DNA of 64,000 nucleotides. It comes from Agapanthus africanus. Lineage: Eukaryota; Streptophyta; Magnoliopsida; Asparagales; Amaryllidaceae. Made by a program: the position numbers and the translations under genes. Positions within the stretch are counted from its first letter, which is position 1; each line of letters begins with the position of its first letter. Below, in pieces: positions 24,945-36,030 of the stretch. The notes under the pieces were generated by a model that saw only the letters and a list, made by a program, of their open reading frames with translations, was not told the DNA's origin and searched no databases. Where the stretch lies: assembly GCA_030015575.1 (NCBI GenBank), contig CM057338.1, forward strand, positions 778,795,864 to 778,859,863, in the 5' to 3' direction.

Positions 24945-24960
24945 ATCTTCCCCCCTTAAA
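24945..24960 (-). other. Polypurine tract of the complete D element
   Basis: On the minus strand this reads TTTAAGGGGGGAAGAT directly before the 3' LTR, the expected plus-strand primer. It sets the orientation of the element. Confidence 0.88.
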
Positions 24961-25619
24961 GAAATTCGGTCCTCGAATTTAAATTTAAACCCCTCAATGC
25001 TAAAACATTTCAGTAAAAATCCAAGTCGTCGGGGTTCAGAAATCATGGATAACGCAGAAATAGCACAACGCGCCAAGTGCGCATGAGAACGAGTACAAAA
25101 CTCAAAATCAACTCCGTCAAGCGTCACGCAAATCATCGGATTTGCACGCATATCCTCGGAGTTACAATAAGGATGCAGATCTCGAAATGCACTACTGAAA
25201 TCCAATATACACTAGTCAAATACTATAATACGTGTATAGTACGCATCTTTGAAAAACTCCAAAATCTGAATGAAATACATGCAAAATCTTTTCTAAACCG
25301 CCGCGGAAATCCGTAACTCACGGCATAACTGACGGACGCTCATTTTAAAATAATAATATATGTTCATATATGTTTTCTTAAGTACACGTTCCATCGTTTC
25401 CAAAATATCCCAAAAGGTTTTCCTTATAAACGTTCGTGTCGCTCACGGACACATAAGAAATAATGAGACTATAGCTCCTTTTGAAAACCCTTTTGGTAGT
25501 ATATTAATGCATGCAAAGTACTCAGATACTGTCTTCAGATCAGTCCTGTTGGCTAATACACAATATAGTGCTCAACATGAAAACAAAGTGCTCAAAAGAA
25601 AAAATCAGCCTAAAAGGTG

Positions 25620-25935
25620 TATCCAAAAATCACATGCATCTGGTGCGCATGGAAATCAAATCCAAATACAGGTGCCACAATATGCACAAAAACCCAAAAC
25701 TACGTGCAACGGGTTTGCACGAAAGCATCTGTCCACTGCAACGGTGTGCATGACAACAATATCTGGTGCACCTATTGTGCACGAAATAATATCGGGTGCA
25801 TCAAATGCACGAAATACAATCAATAACTCGAACGCATCAAAAGCAACACCGAGTATAATAAGGTTTATAAATCAAAATCGTGTGCAACTGCGTGCACAAA
25901 ACACATATCAATGCACTGCAAGCACATAAAAGCTA
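25620..25935. repeat. Array of imperfect TGCA...TGCAC palindromes
   Basis: About seven units of the form TGCA, 5-8 bases, (T)GCAC, often followed by GAAAT, occur every 25-45 bp. A similar array lies at 10670-11100 in D1. Exact spacing and copy number differ between the two. Its role is unknown. Confidence 0.6.
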
Positions 25936-28195
25936 TACCGAGTGCAAAAATCAGATCATCCGTATGGAAATCCATGAAATCATAAACACATGCTACGCAG
26001 GTATAAAATCGACATCAAACGCAATAAGCATGCACAAATCGCAAATCGCAATAAATGACATCGAGGTACACCTCCTACAATGTCGGAAAATATGGGGCGT
26101 CCAAAACTAGCAGGGTAAGAACATTCGCTCGCCTTCTGCTCACGGCCTAACATCCTCTGTCTCTGGGTCCTTATCTTCTCTATGGATTACCAATCTCGCA
26201 ATCCATCGGCTCATCGGCCCTGTCAGGTATGCTAACGGAAACGGTTCCGCTCTAGCACTTCTCTGGTCATCTCCCGGTCATTTGTCACGACCACTCATAA
26301 AGCAGCACATTACTGGCGTCGGTCTCTAGTCCACTGAATACACGTGACACATCTGATCCTAGGTGCAATTCTCATTGCAGCAGTGTCCTGGAAGGAATCC
26401 TGCTCAAGGTCTCTTCCGATCTCGCCTATGCCGAACTGTACGGAGGCTGGTACTCTTACATAATCTTTTCTCGTTATCTGGACATCTGCGTGTGCCGCAC
26501 ACATTTCCTCAAAAACTTGCCGTATCCCAACGCCTCTGTAAGCATATCAGGTCTCTGATCTCGACAGGGAGTAATAACAGCTCGTCAGCGTCTCGCACGA
26601 GCCTTTAGTTCCACTCGTTTGTATCATCGTCCACTATGACGTCACACCATGCTATCTGCGCACTGCAACTGTTCTCGGCCATGGTCAATCCGAAGTATCT
26701 CGCACGGACTTGAAATCACGAACTCGGTATCTTTATCACTCGGTAGAAGATATCTAGCCAAACACGTCCTCAGGAACTCGTCCCAACCATCGGAGGAATA
26801 CTCAATACTCGTCCGTTCTCGATTAACTCACAACGCCACTGGGTGAGGTCCTCTATCTCAAGCTGGTCAGCTTGTTGATCTCTTATCACATGGTATCCGG
26901 ACGGCATCAAACCTTTCGATCGAGTCATCAAGGTCCCAAAATTTCCCGAAGGCTCAATACCTGAGCACAGTCTAAAAATATCTGGTACATACCACAGCAC
27001 CACTGGACCAGCTGTAGAAAGGCAAACCCAAGCCTCACTGATGGCACCGCTAAACTGCCATAAACCCTAAGGTTCAAAGCAGTTCCATGGTCATCATGTC
27101 GAGTTAGGGTTTCATTCTTCTAGAGGGTCCACAGAATTACCTGCATGTTCCTCCGAACACTTTAAACTTGGGAAAATGGGTTTCTGACACTCGTTCGAAC
27201 CTTTTTGCTTCGCCTATACAACATGTGAATATTCTTCGCCCGCATGCTAATCAATGCCTCCATCCTCCAGGAAAGGCGATAAATCGGCGGTCATCTCTGG
27301 ATTGGTCTGCTCTAGGTTTGAATAAGACTCTCCACTCTGGAAATCTTCAACCCAACTGGGCCTGCGTCGGCGCATCAATCTGACGAATCGCCTTTGTCTC
27401 CCAAATCGGGGTAAACTAGCTATCATCTGTCGAATTTCTGCCTGGAAGCTCCGGAGATCTTAGCTCGTAAGCTTTGGAAGCGACATCCCATCATCTCAGC
27501 GACAGCTGGGTCACCTGTCTGCACGGTAGGAGACATCAAAATCTCTGAGGTGCGATGTACATCAACAGTCCTCTCGCAACTGGCAGCTTTAACAATGGCC
27601 CGATCATCCGGTGTAAAACCAAGCATTCGCCTCCACAAGAGGCCACAACACAACACTACATCGAGACGTTCCCATGTCACCAGAAAACACAATGGTCAGC
27701 CCTCATACCAGACGAGCTCGCCCTGACTGCAACACTAGCAGCAGCTCAAACTATGGTGACAGGAACCTCAATCGAGTATCGAAGAAAGTAGATCAATGGC
27801 ATGAGAGGAAACGACAGGTCCAGAATGGATACATGATCATAAGAAGGAACATCATCCATGGGAGTATGACCATGGAAGCAGATAGAATCGAGGATCTCGA
27901 ATGGATGTATAATCATGGGTATAAAGAGAATCATAAGTCTCAAAAATATGTACATCCTAAGGTTTCTTAAGTGGAGTATCGTATCGTAAATATGCCGCTG
28001 AACATACGTACGGTATGTCACTCTACTCAAGCTACTTAGTCCATCAATCAGGGTCAGCCTATGAAACGAATGTACGGGTCTAATACCCCCCCGTTCAAGT
28101 CTAAGTTCCGTAAAGTCAAGCCTAGGTTCTGAAATACATACCCGCCATAGACTCCGCATAGTCAAACGTAGACTCGAACAAAGGTTAAACCTAGC

Positions 28196-28207
28196 GCTCT
28201 GATACCA
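28196..28207 (-). other. Primer-binding site of the complete D element
   Basis: This is the complement of TGGTATCAGAGC, 4 nt from the LTR end at 28212. It matches the 3' end of initiator-Met tRNA, as in the copia elements of this window. Confidence 0.9.
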
Positions 28208-28211
28208 ATTT

Positions 28212-31200
28212 TCTTACGACCCGAAATATTAGCTCGTGACCAGCACTTGAATCACGCAACGTCAAAAGGCATAACGGAATTCAAGTAAGCTGAAATCCAG
28301 AAATCTAAACGTTTTTAGAAAAATAAAGGAGGTGAGGTTTTGAAATAAAGGTATAATGAAAACAAGTTTTCTTAATGCATAGAAACGGAACATGAATGAT
28401 GCAAGTGAAATTTACTAGTTTGAAAACATGTTTCGTCTTTTAAAAATTTTGGCAGCACCTCCTTTGCATATTTTGATCCAAAACCACAAATACATAATAA
28501 GAATAATGGCATCCCCAAAAGGGAGCTAGCTCTTCGCCAAACGGCGGATCACAACCACGCAATACAGTATAAATAAGTATACGACGCCCAACGGCGAAAT
28601 TCACCACAAAAAGATAAATAAATGAGCAAGATATAACTCCAAAAGTGAATATAAAACCCATCGCTCAAATCTCGCAACTACAAGCCTCACTAAGTCTCAT
28701 CACTTATACAACTTACAACTTTTGATTGATGGAGTTAACTAGATACAATATAAAATATAGATACAAGAGTGGGAATGATACAAATATCCCACCTACCAAT
28801 GAAAAACACCCGAATACAACTGTGTGCCAGCGAAGCCGCTACTGATCCAAGCGGTCAACCTGCAGAAACTGTGGCACAACGGGGGTGAGTTGCCAACTCG
28901 TGAGTAGAAAAAATATCAACAGATAGAAATCGAATAAACAACGACTCCTAGGTCAACTATGTCATAAAGGTAATACTATGATATCTAAGGTGACCGGGTC
29001 TGTATATGTACCGACAAGGTAATAAATACCTATATGCATGTGGATAACATCCAACAGTAATATCAATGCATGTATATGGATCTCGTCCAACCATAATCAA
29101 GGTATGTATGCATGTGGATCTCGTCCACCCAAAATCAATGTCTGCATGCACGTAAATATCATAAAGGGGTGTGCATGAAAGTATGAGGATATACATCAAC
29201 GGTGTCCCTCCTGACACGTCAAAATCATGGAACCTGAGTGCCTAGCATCGACACTTGAAAATATCATGAAAACTGTGCCCAGCATCGGCAGGTAAATCCT
29301 CATATATCGGGATCCGTCAGTACGGATCGGCCCATCTCATCTCTCGACTCCGGTCGGTATCCTCCGGATATCCGCCAAGCCCAAATAATATCACCGGTAG
29401 GTAGTGGTCCCTCTGCCAGGCTCATCGCCTACTGCACGACAGATCCGTTCTCGCCCCGGGATACCATACTGGGTCCACCATGTACCGGCAATCGGCCTCA
29501 TCCGCCTCCTCGAATCGGGTTTCACATGTCGCTCTCAGAACCGAGAAAACACATGGTGGACGCATTGAAATATCATAACAAGAGAAACCGGGTTTTTAAA
29601 ACAACACATAATCTCTTTTAAAATGTCCACGGTTCTCAAATCCAGAAATCTCATAAAAACAACATATCTCAATGCGTAAAATCATAAAGCATGATGTATG
29701 CGACATATGATGGAAATGTAAGCATATCCGTATATCATGCAACAAGGAACAGTGATATATCATATTAAGGGAAAACCGCTCCTTTAAAGAATTCCAGTTT
29801 TGAAAATATGCCTTGCAGTTCCCAATATCTCCAAAGTCAAATGCAACATCGTATATAAGTGCACGGGTAACTATAGCAAGTAAATGATGTCCAGAGTCAT
29901 ATCATGATGCAGCAATCCTACTGTGTAGTGACATGGCAATTATCGATCATAAAGTGTGTGAGCCGGCAAATCTGTGTACGTGTAACAAACGCATCATCGA
30001 TAATGGTGTAAGTGTACCAACACAGGTATATGCAATGCAATGAAAATAATATGAATGCAGCATAAGGTAAATCATAGGCAATGCTGACGGGTATACGTAT
30101 CTAATATGACCGAGTCGGGGAATCTATCAATCGGCATCCTGCCTAATAACATCATGTACGGTATGATCCGTCGTACGGCAGCCTCTAGTCAAGGGTAAGG
30201 ATCAATCATCAAGTCAAATTCATCACGCACGGAAAATCATCGTACGACGGCATTAAGCTAATAGGGATCCTATCATCTTATATGACAAATGAGGGTACGG
30301 CCTGAAATCACGTACGGTCTATCATCCATGATTCACAACATTCTATATATATCTATATATGTATCTAAATACGTATGTCCCAGGTCACATCCGCAATAAT
30401 CTCACATCAGGGGACCGACAGGGTATAAATCATCTCAATCGACTCGCATCCGTATACCAACATATCATCATATCATCATATCCATCTTATAATCTTTTCA
30501 TCGCATTTATAACTCATATCAAGCCGTGTTTACCTAAACATTCTATCTCTACTATAAGTATAAGTATCCAATCTAACATACACACCCGAACCATATAATC
30601 AGATTTTTAAAGAAGCAAATCGTAGTTTTGAAAATAGGGGTTACGGTGTTTTTATGAAAAAGATATCATTTGAAAATCCGTAACATCCCTCAAGGTATAT
30701 TTTTAAAAGATACATACAACTCTTCGGTTTAGAAGAAGCTATGGTTCGGATGACGCATGTAAATCGACTATCTAGTCCTACGGTACACTAAACGGCAATA
30801 TCGGCAAACGTCGTCCTCGAATCCCGTCATCACATAATAGCCGTATTATCTCATTTCTAACTATCCTTAGTTTCTAATATAGCATCACTAACTATCCTTT
30901 GCTATAACCCTAGTTTCCTAATCTAGGTTTCCTAACCATATTTTATAATCAGTTTTCCATCAATACTTTGCGGGGGTGCTATACGCCATCCACCCGACTC
31001 CCCCCATGGATATAGATCCACTCACCTTGTCTTCGCTCGCCGGAATCGATGACGCCGCGCTCCTTCGCCTCGGAATCCATACGAGGGTACGTAAAATAAA
31101 AAACAATCGCAATACGTATTAAAATCGAATCCGGAAAACCGATATGGCGCACGGTGTGCTCATAGGTTAGAACCTATGGCCTATACATGCAAAACAATCA

Positions 31201-32475
31201 AACAACCTCTGTTGTCGATGTACAATCATCCGACAACCAAATACAAATCCAATTGTCGAGAAATTGCATTTCAAAATACGGAAAACATAGCCTAAAACGC
31301 ATCAAAATGCTCCCAGATTTTCCCCATGTGACAATTAGCCAATTCTGCATATAGGAGGGGTCTACTTTGTGCAAAAGGAGCCATGGACCAAACCTGCGAC
31401 CCTATTTCCCTGCTCTGGCCACAAATTGTGGCCAGAATGGATAAATCTGCGGCCTTGGATTGGGGTATGGGGCTAGGGTTTCCGTGGTAGCTTCCTAGGT
31501 GCCTGCATTACTCCTAGTAATTGCAAAATCATTTCTAGTGCCCCCGGGTTGCTCCAGATTCCAAAATACCCTCTCAAATCATACATTTATCCGATTTCGG
31601 GGTTTCTAAATCCGTGTTTTGTGGTTTCTAGTCTCTGGTTTAGGTCATAAAACAGCACCCAAGTCTAGTTAACAGCCACAATATCATAAATTTCAAACAA
31701 ACACTCAACCCTTTACTAGGGTTTCCCAAAGTTCACTAAACTTCACAATATCGGTTTAAAGTTAACATGGATGTAAAAGAAATATGAATACTAATCTCAT
31801 AGTTCAGAAAATACCTTATTTGGCAACTAAAGAATTTTCTTGAGTTGCCCCAAGTATCCAAAATGCAAGCTTTCTTGGTCCAATGTGTTGCTAGTGAGCT
31901 TGTGCATCTTTTTTGTGAAATGGGGTTTGAGTTTTGAAGTGTTTTTCATGGAGTTTAAGAGGCTTGAAGAGGGGAGGGAGTGAGGGCTGAAGCAGTAGTA
32001 GAAAGAGGGGGAGGGAGAGGAAAGGATGAGATGAAAATGGTGAGATGAGTGAATGGCCAAGTTAAAGATATCCCTCACCTTTCTCTCTCTCACCCATACC
32101 TAATACTATATTCCTTTTCTTTTCTTTTCTTTTCTCATTAACTTACAACCATGCAAGAATCATGAGGAATGCAATGATAAAAAAAAAAGTGTAACAAGTG
32201 AAGAAAAGACTTGTGCATGTTTTGCACAAAACACGCTTAAAACCCGATTAGCGATTTTTAATCGCGATTAGCACAAAATTAGTGTCAAATAACTCGTAAA
32301 ACTTCATAATTTGCATAAATCCAATAAAGCACCCTCATTTTAGTAATTTCCATAATTTTCCAAATTTTTCCCAATTTATCGGTATTTAATTATACCGAAA
32401 TATTAAAATATTCAATATAATATTATTTAATTATAAAAATTCTCAAAAATAATATTTTTTTTATGAAGTGTTACA
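28212..32475 (-). repeat. 5' LTR of the complete D element (D3)
   Basis: It is 4264 bp and aligns to D2 along its whole length. Its plus-strand start is TCTTACGACC, a drifted version of TGTCACGACC. Its right end ...GTTACA is followed by the TSD. The family hairpin is at 29939-30004, with one arm partly decayed (ATCGATCAT in place of ATCGATGATG). Confidence 0.9.
29939..30004 (-). other. LTR hairpin (D3 copy), one arm decayed
   Basis: The left arm ATTATCGATCAT pairs with the right arm 29992-30004 over about nine positions before the mutated end. It is the weakest of the five copies. Confidence 0.55.
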
Positions 32476-34172
32476 TGCACCATTACCGATGATGCGCATG
32501 TTTCATGTACACTTGATTGCCGGCTCACGCACATCATCATCGGTAATTGCCATGTCACGTACACTTTTGAAAACGTTACTTCATTGGTATAACCTGCTAG
32601 CTGGTAGTTTAAACATGTTATTAGTATGCTTTCTCTCATATGCTAATTTAGATATTGTATTCCTTACTTAGATACCCCATGCATTTATATATTCATTCTG
32701 TTATGCAATGTTGTGGGCTTTATGTCGATATTCACTGTTCATTGACTCATGATTTTGAGATTTCAGATTTTTCATGAGATTTCTAGATTTGGGAAACCGC
32801 ATGTGAACTTTATAAACTTATGATTATTTTTAAAGAGAATGATGCGGTCTTCTTAGATATGATATTTCGTGTCCACCATAATGTTTTCTCGATTCTGAGT
32901 TTGGTTTTCGAGAGACGATTCTAGAAGTAGGATGAAACCGTCCGCGGGTACATGGTGGACCCAATAAGGTACCCCGGGGCGAGAAGCTCAAGATGTAGAC
33001 GATGAGCCTGGTAGGGGAGCACTACCGACCGGTGATATTTGACGCGGCGGATATCCGGAAGATACCGACCGTAGATATGTGATCAGATGATTTAGGCCGA
33101 TCCGGACTGACGAAGCCCGAGATACGAGGATGATGTGTCGCTGATGGACACAGTTTTCCTGATGTTTCGAGTGTCGATGTTAGGCACTCAGAATTTCTGA
33201 TGATTTTGTGTGTCAATGCTGGACACACCCATTTGATGATGCATTCATATATAATATACATGACATATAGTTACCTTATGACACGGACACGAATTCTGAA
33301 ATTTCACATATGCTCATAGTACTACCTTTACTGCTACTCGATGTTATCGTATCATTATTATTCTAATATTATAGTACTGTATGACCTAAGAGATCGTCAT
33401 ACATTCGATTTCTACTCGGTGATGTCTTCTACTCACGAGTTGACAACTCACCCCTGTTGTGCCACAGTTTCTTGCGGGTTTAGTCGTAAAGGTTTCGTTG
33501 CGGCTTGCTGTCACATTAATTTCTTCCGGGTGGTTTATTGGTATGTGGTTTCACTTGCATCGTGACCACCATTGCTTATGTGCATTACATCTCTGTTGTA
33601 TTTGTTATTATTTCAGTTGTGTCTAGTTAAAACTCCATCAACCAGATTATGTTTATTCGCAGACTTAGAAACCATTATTGTATATTCTTTTGGCCTTAGA
33701 GTTGCGCTCTTGTATTCATTATTGTTGGGATTTTCTTGGTGATACTTTAGTTTTCGTGCTTTCTTTCTGTGTTTTGATCCTCGCCCTTCGGCGTTATATA
33801 TTTACTTTACTTGCGTGGTTGTTTCCGCCAATTGGCAAAGAGCTGGCTCTTGCTTGGGGATCCATATTATTATTGATTGTATTCATTTTCGGGTTAAAAA
33901 TTACAAAGGAGGTGCTGTCCAAATTTTCAATGACAAAAGGTTCTCAAGTTAGATACAAATATAGTTTTTCATATATTACTACTTATCTATCTATATATAT
34001 ATATATAAGAATAAACTTGATTTAAGTGTATCTTATTTCAAATCTACACCTCTACTATTTTTTCCCTAAAAAGGTTTAGATTTCTAGGCTTTTGGCTTAC
34101 TTGAATCAGGTAGGGTCCTTTAGGCTTCACATGATTCAAGTACCAGTGACGTGCTTTTTCTGGGTCGTGATA
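32476..34172 (+). repeat. D-family LTR fragment, right part (D5), with TSD copy
   Basis: The first five bases are the second TGCAC duplication. The D5 LTR then resumes and runs to its end, ...GGGTCGTGATA, at about 34172. It carries the family hairpin at 32482-32547 (13 bp, exact, C-G version). The 115-residue open frame at 33678-34025 lies inside this LTR and is not supported as a gene. Confidence 0.78.
32482..32547 (+). other. Conserved LTR hairpin (D5 copy)
   Basis: Arms 32482-32494 and 32535-32547 are exact complements (ATTACCGATGATG). The complete D element inserted one base outside the stem. Confidence 0.7.
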
Positions 34173-36030
34173 AGCTGCATATCTTGAGATAGTTAAGACA
34201 TGGAGTTATTCGTTTTCTGTTTAAAAGCAGAATCCAGACAAACTCAGGGTTCGCTTCGGTAATGGCGGTTTGCGGATTTTCCCAAGCATTCGCTAGGATT
34301 TTGTTTCTACCATTTTCAAGATCAATAGTTACATTGTTCTTGACTCCCCACCTTTTTATAAAAGAAATCTTTTTGCAAAAGAAACTAGTGGGAGTATGGT
34401 AGAATTGGATGTGATTCCAGAATGACAAACGGTTACTGAAAATTTAGTAAAACCTAAGGATTCAATTGGACTTGACAAACCATTAGCCACTCCACAAATT
34501 AAGTAGGTGACCTCAACCACCCAAGAGGTATTTCGGTTATCTCGTAGACGGTGACAGAGAGGTCAACATCATGGTGATGAAGAGCCTACTAGTTATCAGC
34601 AGCTCATAGGAAATGATAACTTTCAGGTGACCAGATATTTCATATCCAAGATGGACTCCATGCACTTTAGAAAATTATGGATTTTGGGCTTTGTTGGGTG
34701 CTCCTGAAGGGGCAAAACCCATTAGGAGCAAGTAGATCTTCCGAGATCTGTGCAGGTAGAAAGGTACTAACTTAATAAGGCTAGATTTGTTGTAAAGAGT
34801 TTTCATCAAATACCCGTTGTGGAATGTGATGAGACTTTTACTTCAGTGTCTATGCTGAAGCCCATACGGATATGATTTGACACTGATGTTATTCCTACTA
34901 GTTGTCAGGAGGTCATAGAAAGTGGTAACTTCCAGGTGACCAGATACTTCTTACCCAAGATGGACTCCAGGCACTTCAAAAAATCATGGAATTTTGGACT
35001 TTGTTGGGTGCTCCTGAAGAGGTAAAACCCATTAGGAGCATATAGATCTTTCGAGATCTGTGCGGCTGGAAAGGTACTAACCTAATAAGGCCAGACTTGT
35101 TGTAAAGAGTTTTCATCAAATACCCGTTGTGGATTGTGATGTGATTTTTACTTCAGTGACTACGTTGAAGTCCATATGGATATGCCTTGGTGTTGATACT
35201 GTTCTTAGTTATGATATCTGGTAGATGGATGACTATAAAGACTTTCCAAATGGGAATTTGGAAGTGTACGGGTATATGACTCTGCCAGAGGATTATCGTA
35301 GTCAGTGGGAGCAGCGGAAGGTGTGCAAGTTGCATATGTCTATTCGTAGACTAAAGTATGGATAGCGGAGATGGATCGTCAATTTTGATATGAAAGTCAA
35401 TGTCACTAACTTCATCAAAACAATAGATGAACCTAATAAGAAGGGTGTAGGGAGTACTATCCTGGGATTTATATTACATACTCCAGATGGGAAGTGATGT
35501 GCCTATACTACAATTGGTCAAACTTTGGTTGTCACATAGTTTTTTCTCCATGTTGGATATGGATAATATATATAGAATTCTGGTGAATAGATCTATGGTT
35601 TGAATTCTAGATTTGGGAAGTTTCCTAATATGGGTACTTGGACAGCAATCTAAAATGTATTTTAAAATGGACGACTCCTGGTGTGGTGGTGTACCCGCAG
35701 GTGAAGGAGTCATCCTCTCTAAAAAGGATGTTTTCTATACTGATGAAGAGGGGGACTGGAATGAATGACATATCATTTACTTAGGCAATTGAGTCAATCA
35801 CGCAATGTCTTGTACAACACAAGATATTGTTTATACACTTGCTGTAGCAAGCAGATATTAATTAAATCCTGGAGAAACAAATGGAAGCTATTATGAACAT
35901 AAGAGGATGTTCTTCATATAGGGTAATGGCAGCCTCCTTTGGGAGGTGGTTATCGGTTCATGCTTCTAAGGTGACCTACATAACAGAGACGTTGTCAGAG
36001 TTTTGAGTCTAGACTCTTGAGAATTAGTAT
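34173..36030 (+). pseudogene. pol: Copia pol remnant with internal tandem duplication
   Basis: Degraded homology runs from the end of integrase (about 34175-34260) through the linker and RT (34600-35560) to the start of RNase H (about 35900-36000), where it stops. Stops and frameshifts are dense. An RT segment of about 310 bp is duplicated in tandem (about 34588-34900 and 34900-35210): both copies contain the GCTCCTGAAG...CCCATTAGGAGCA motif equivalent to PEGVKPIRS of the intact frame. The family is uncertain, but it is more diverged from family A pol than element 1 is. A solo LTR interrupts what follows. Confidence 0.8.
36026..36030. repeat. Target-site duplication AGTAT, left
   Basis: AGTAT precedes the solo B LTR and recurs at 38136-38140 directly after it. 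Confidence 0.92.

Larger units (their letters stand above)
24945..28211 (-). other. Non-coding interior of the complete D element
   Basis: From PBS to PPT there is no protease, integrase or RT motif. In element order: a region after the PBS (28195 to 27140) with short frames; the block homologous to the family A leader (27130 to 26905), where the minus-strand frame 26770-27003 may be a relic of a coding region; then an unremarkable stretch; then an array of TGCA palindromes (25930 to 25620) near the 3' end. The 189-residue frame 25360-25929 is antisense and repeat-derived. Confidence 0.65.
20732..32475 (-). mobile_element. Complete non-autonomous D element (LARD-like), 11.7 kb
   Basis: Two long LTRs (20732-24944, 4213 bp; 28212-32475, 4264 bp) flank a 3267-bp interior. 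A polypurine tract complement (ATCTTCCCCCCTTAAA) lies at 24945-24960 and a PBS complement at 28196-28207, giving minus-strand orientation. A perfect 5-bp TSD, TGCAC, is present on both sides. The interior encodes nothing I recognise. LTRs of more than 4 kb, a non-coding interior of about 3 kb and an intact PBS and PPT match the published description of LARDs (large retrotransposon derivatives), which are mobilised by proteins of other elements. The LTRs are roughly 95-97% alike by eye, so the insertion is older than the family A element. It sits in an inverted D-family LTR. Confidence 0.9.

Noticed and set aside
25360..25929. 189-codon open frame in the D interior
   Set aside because: It runs against the element's strand, its Cys-rich pattern comes from the TGCA repeat, and the frame is not kept in D1.
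33678..34025. 115-codon hydrophobic open frame
   Set aside because: It is inside a D LTR fragment, with no counterpart frame in other D LTRs; the hydrophobic look follows from T-rich sequence.
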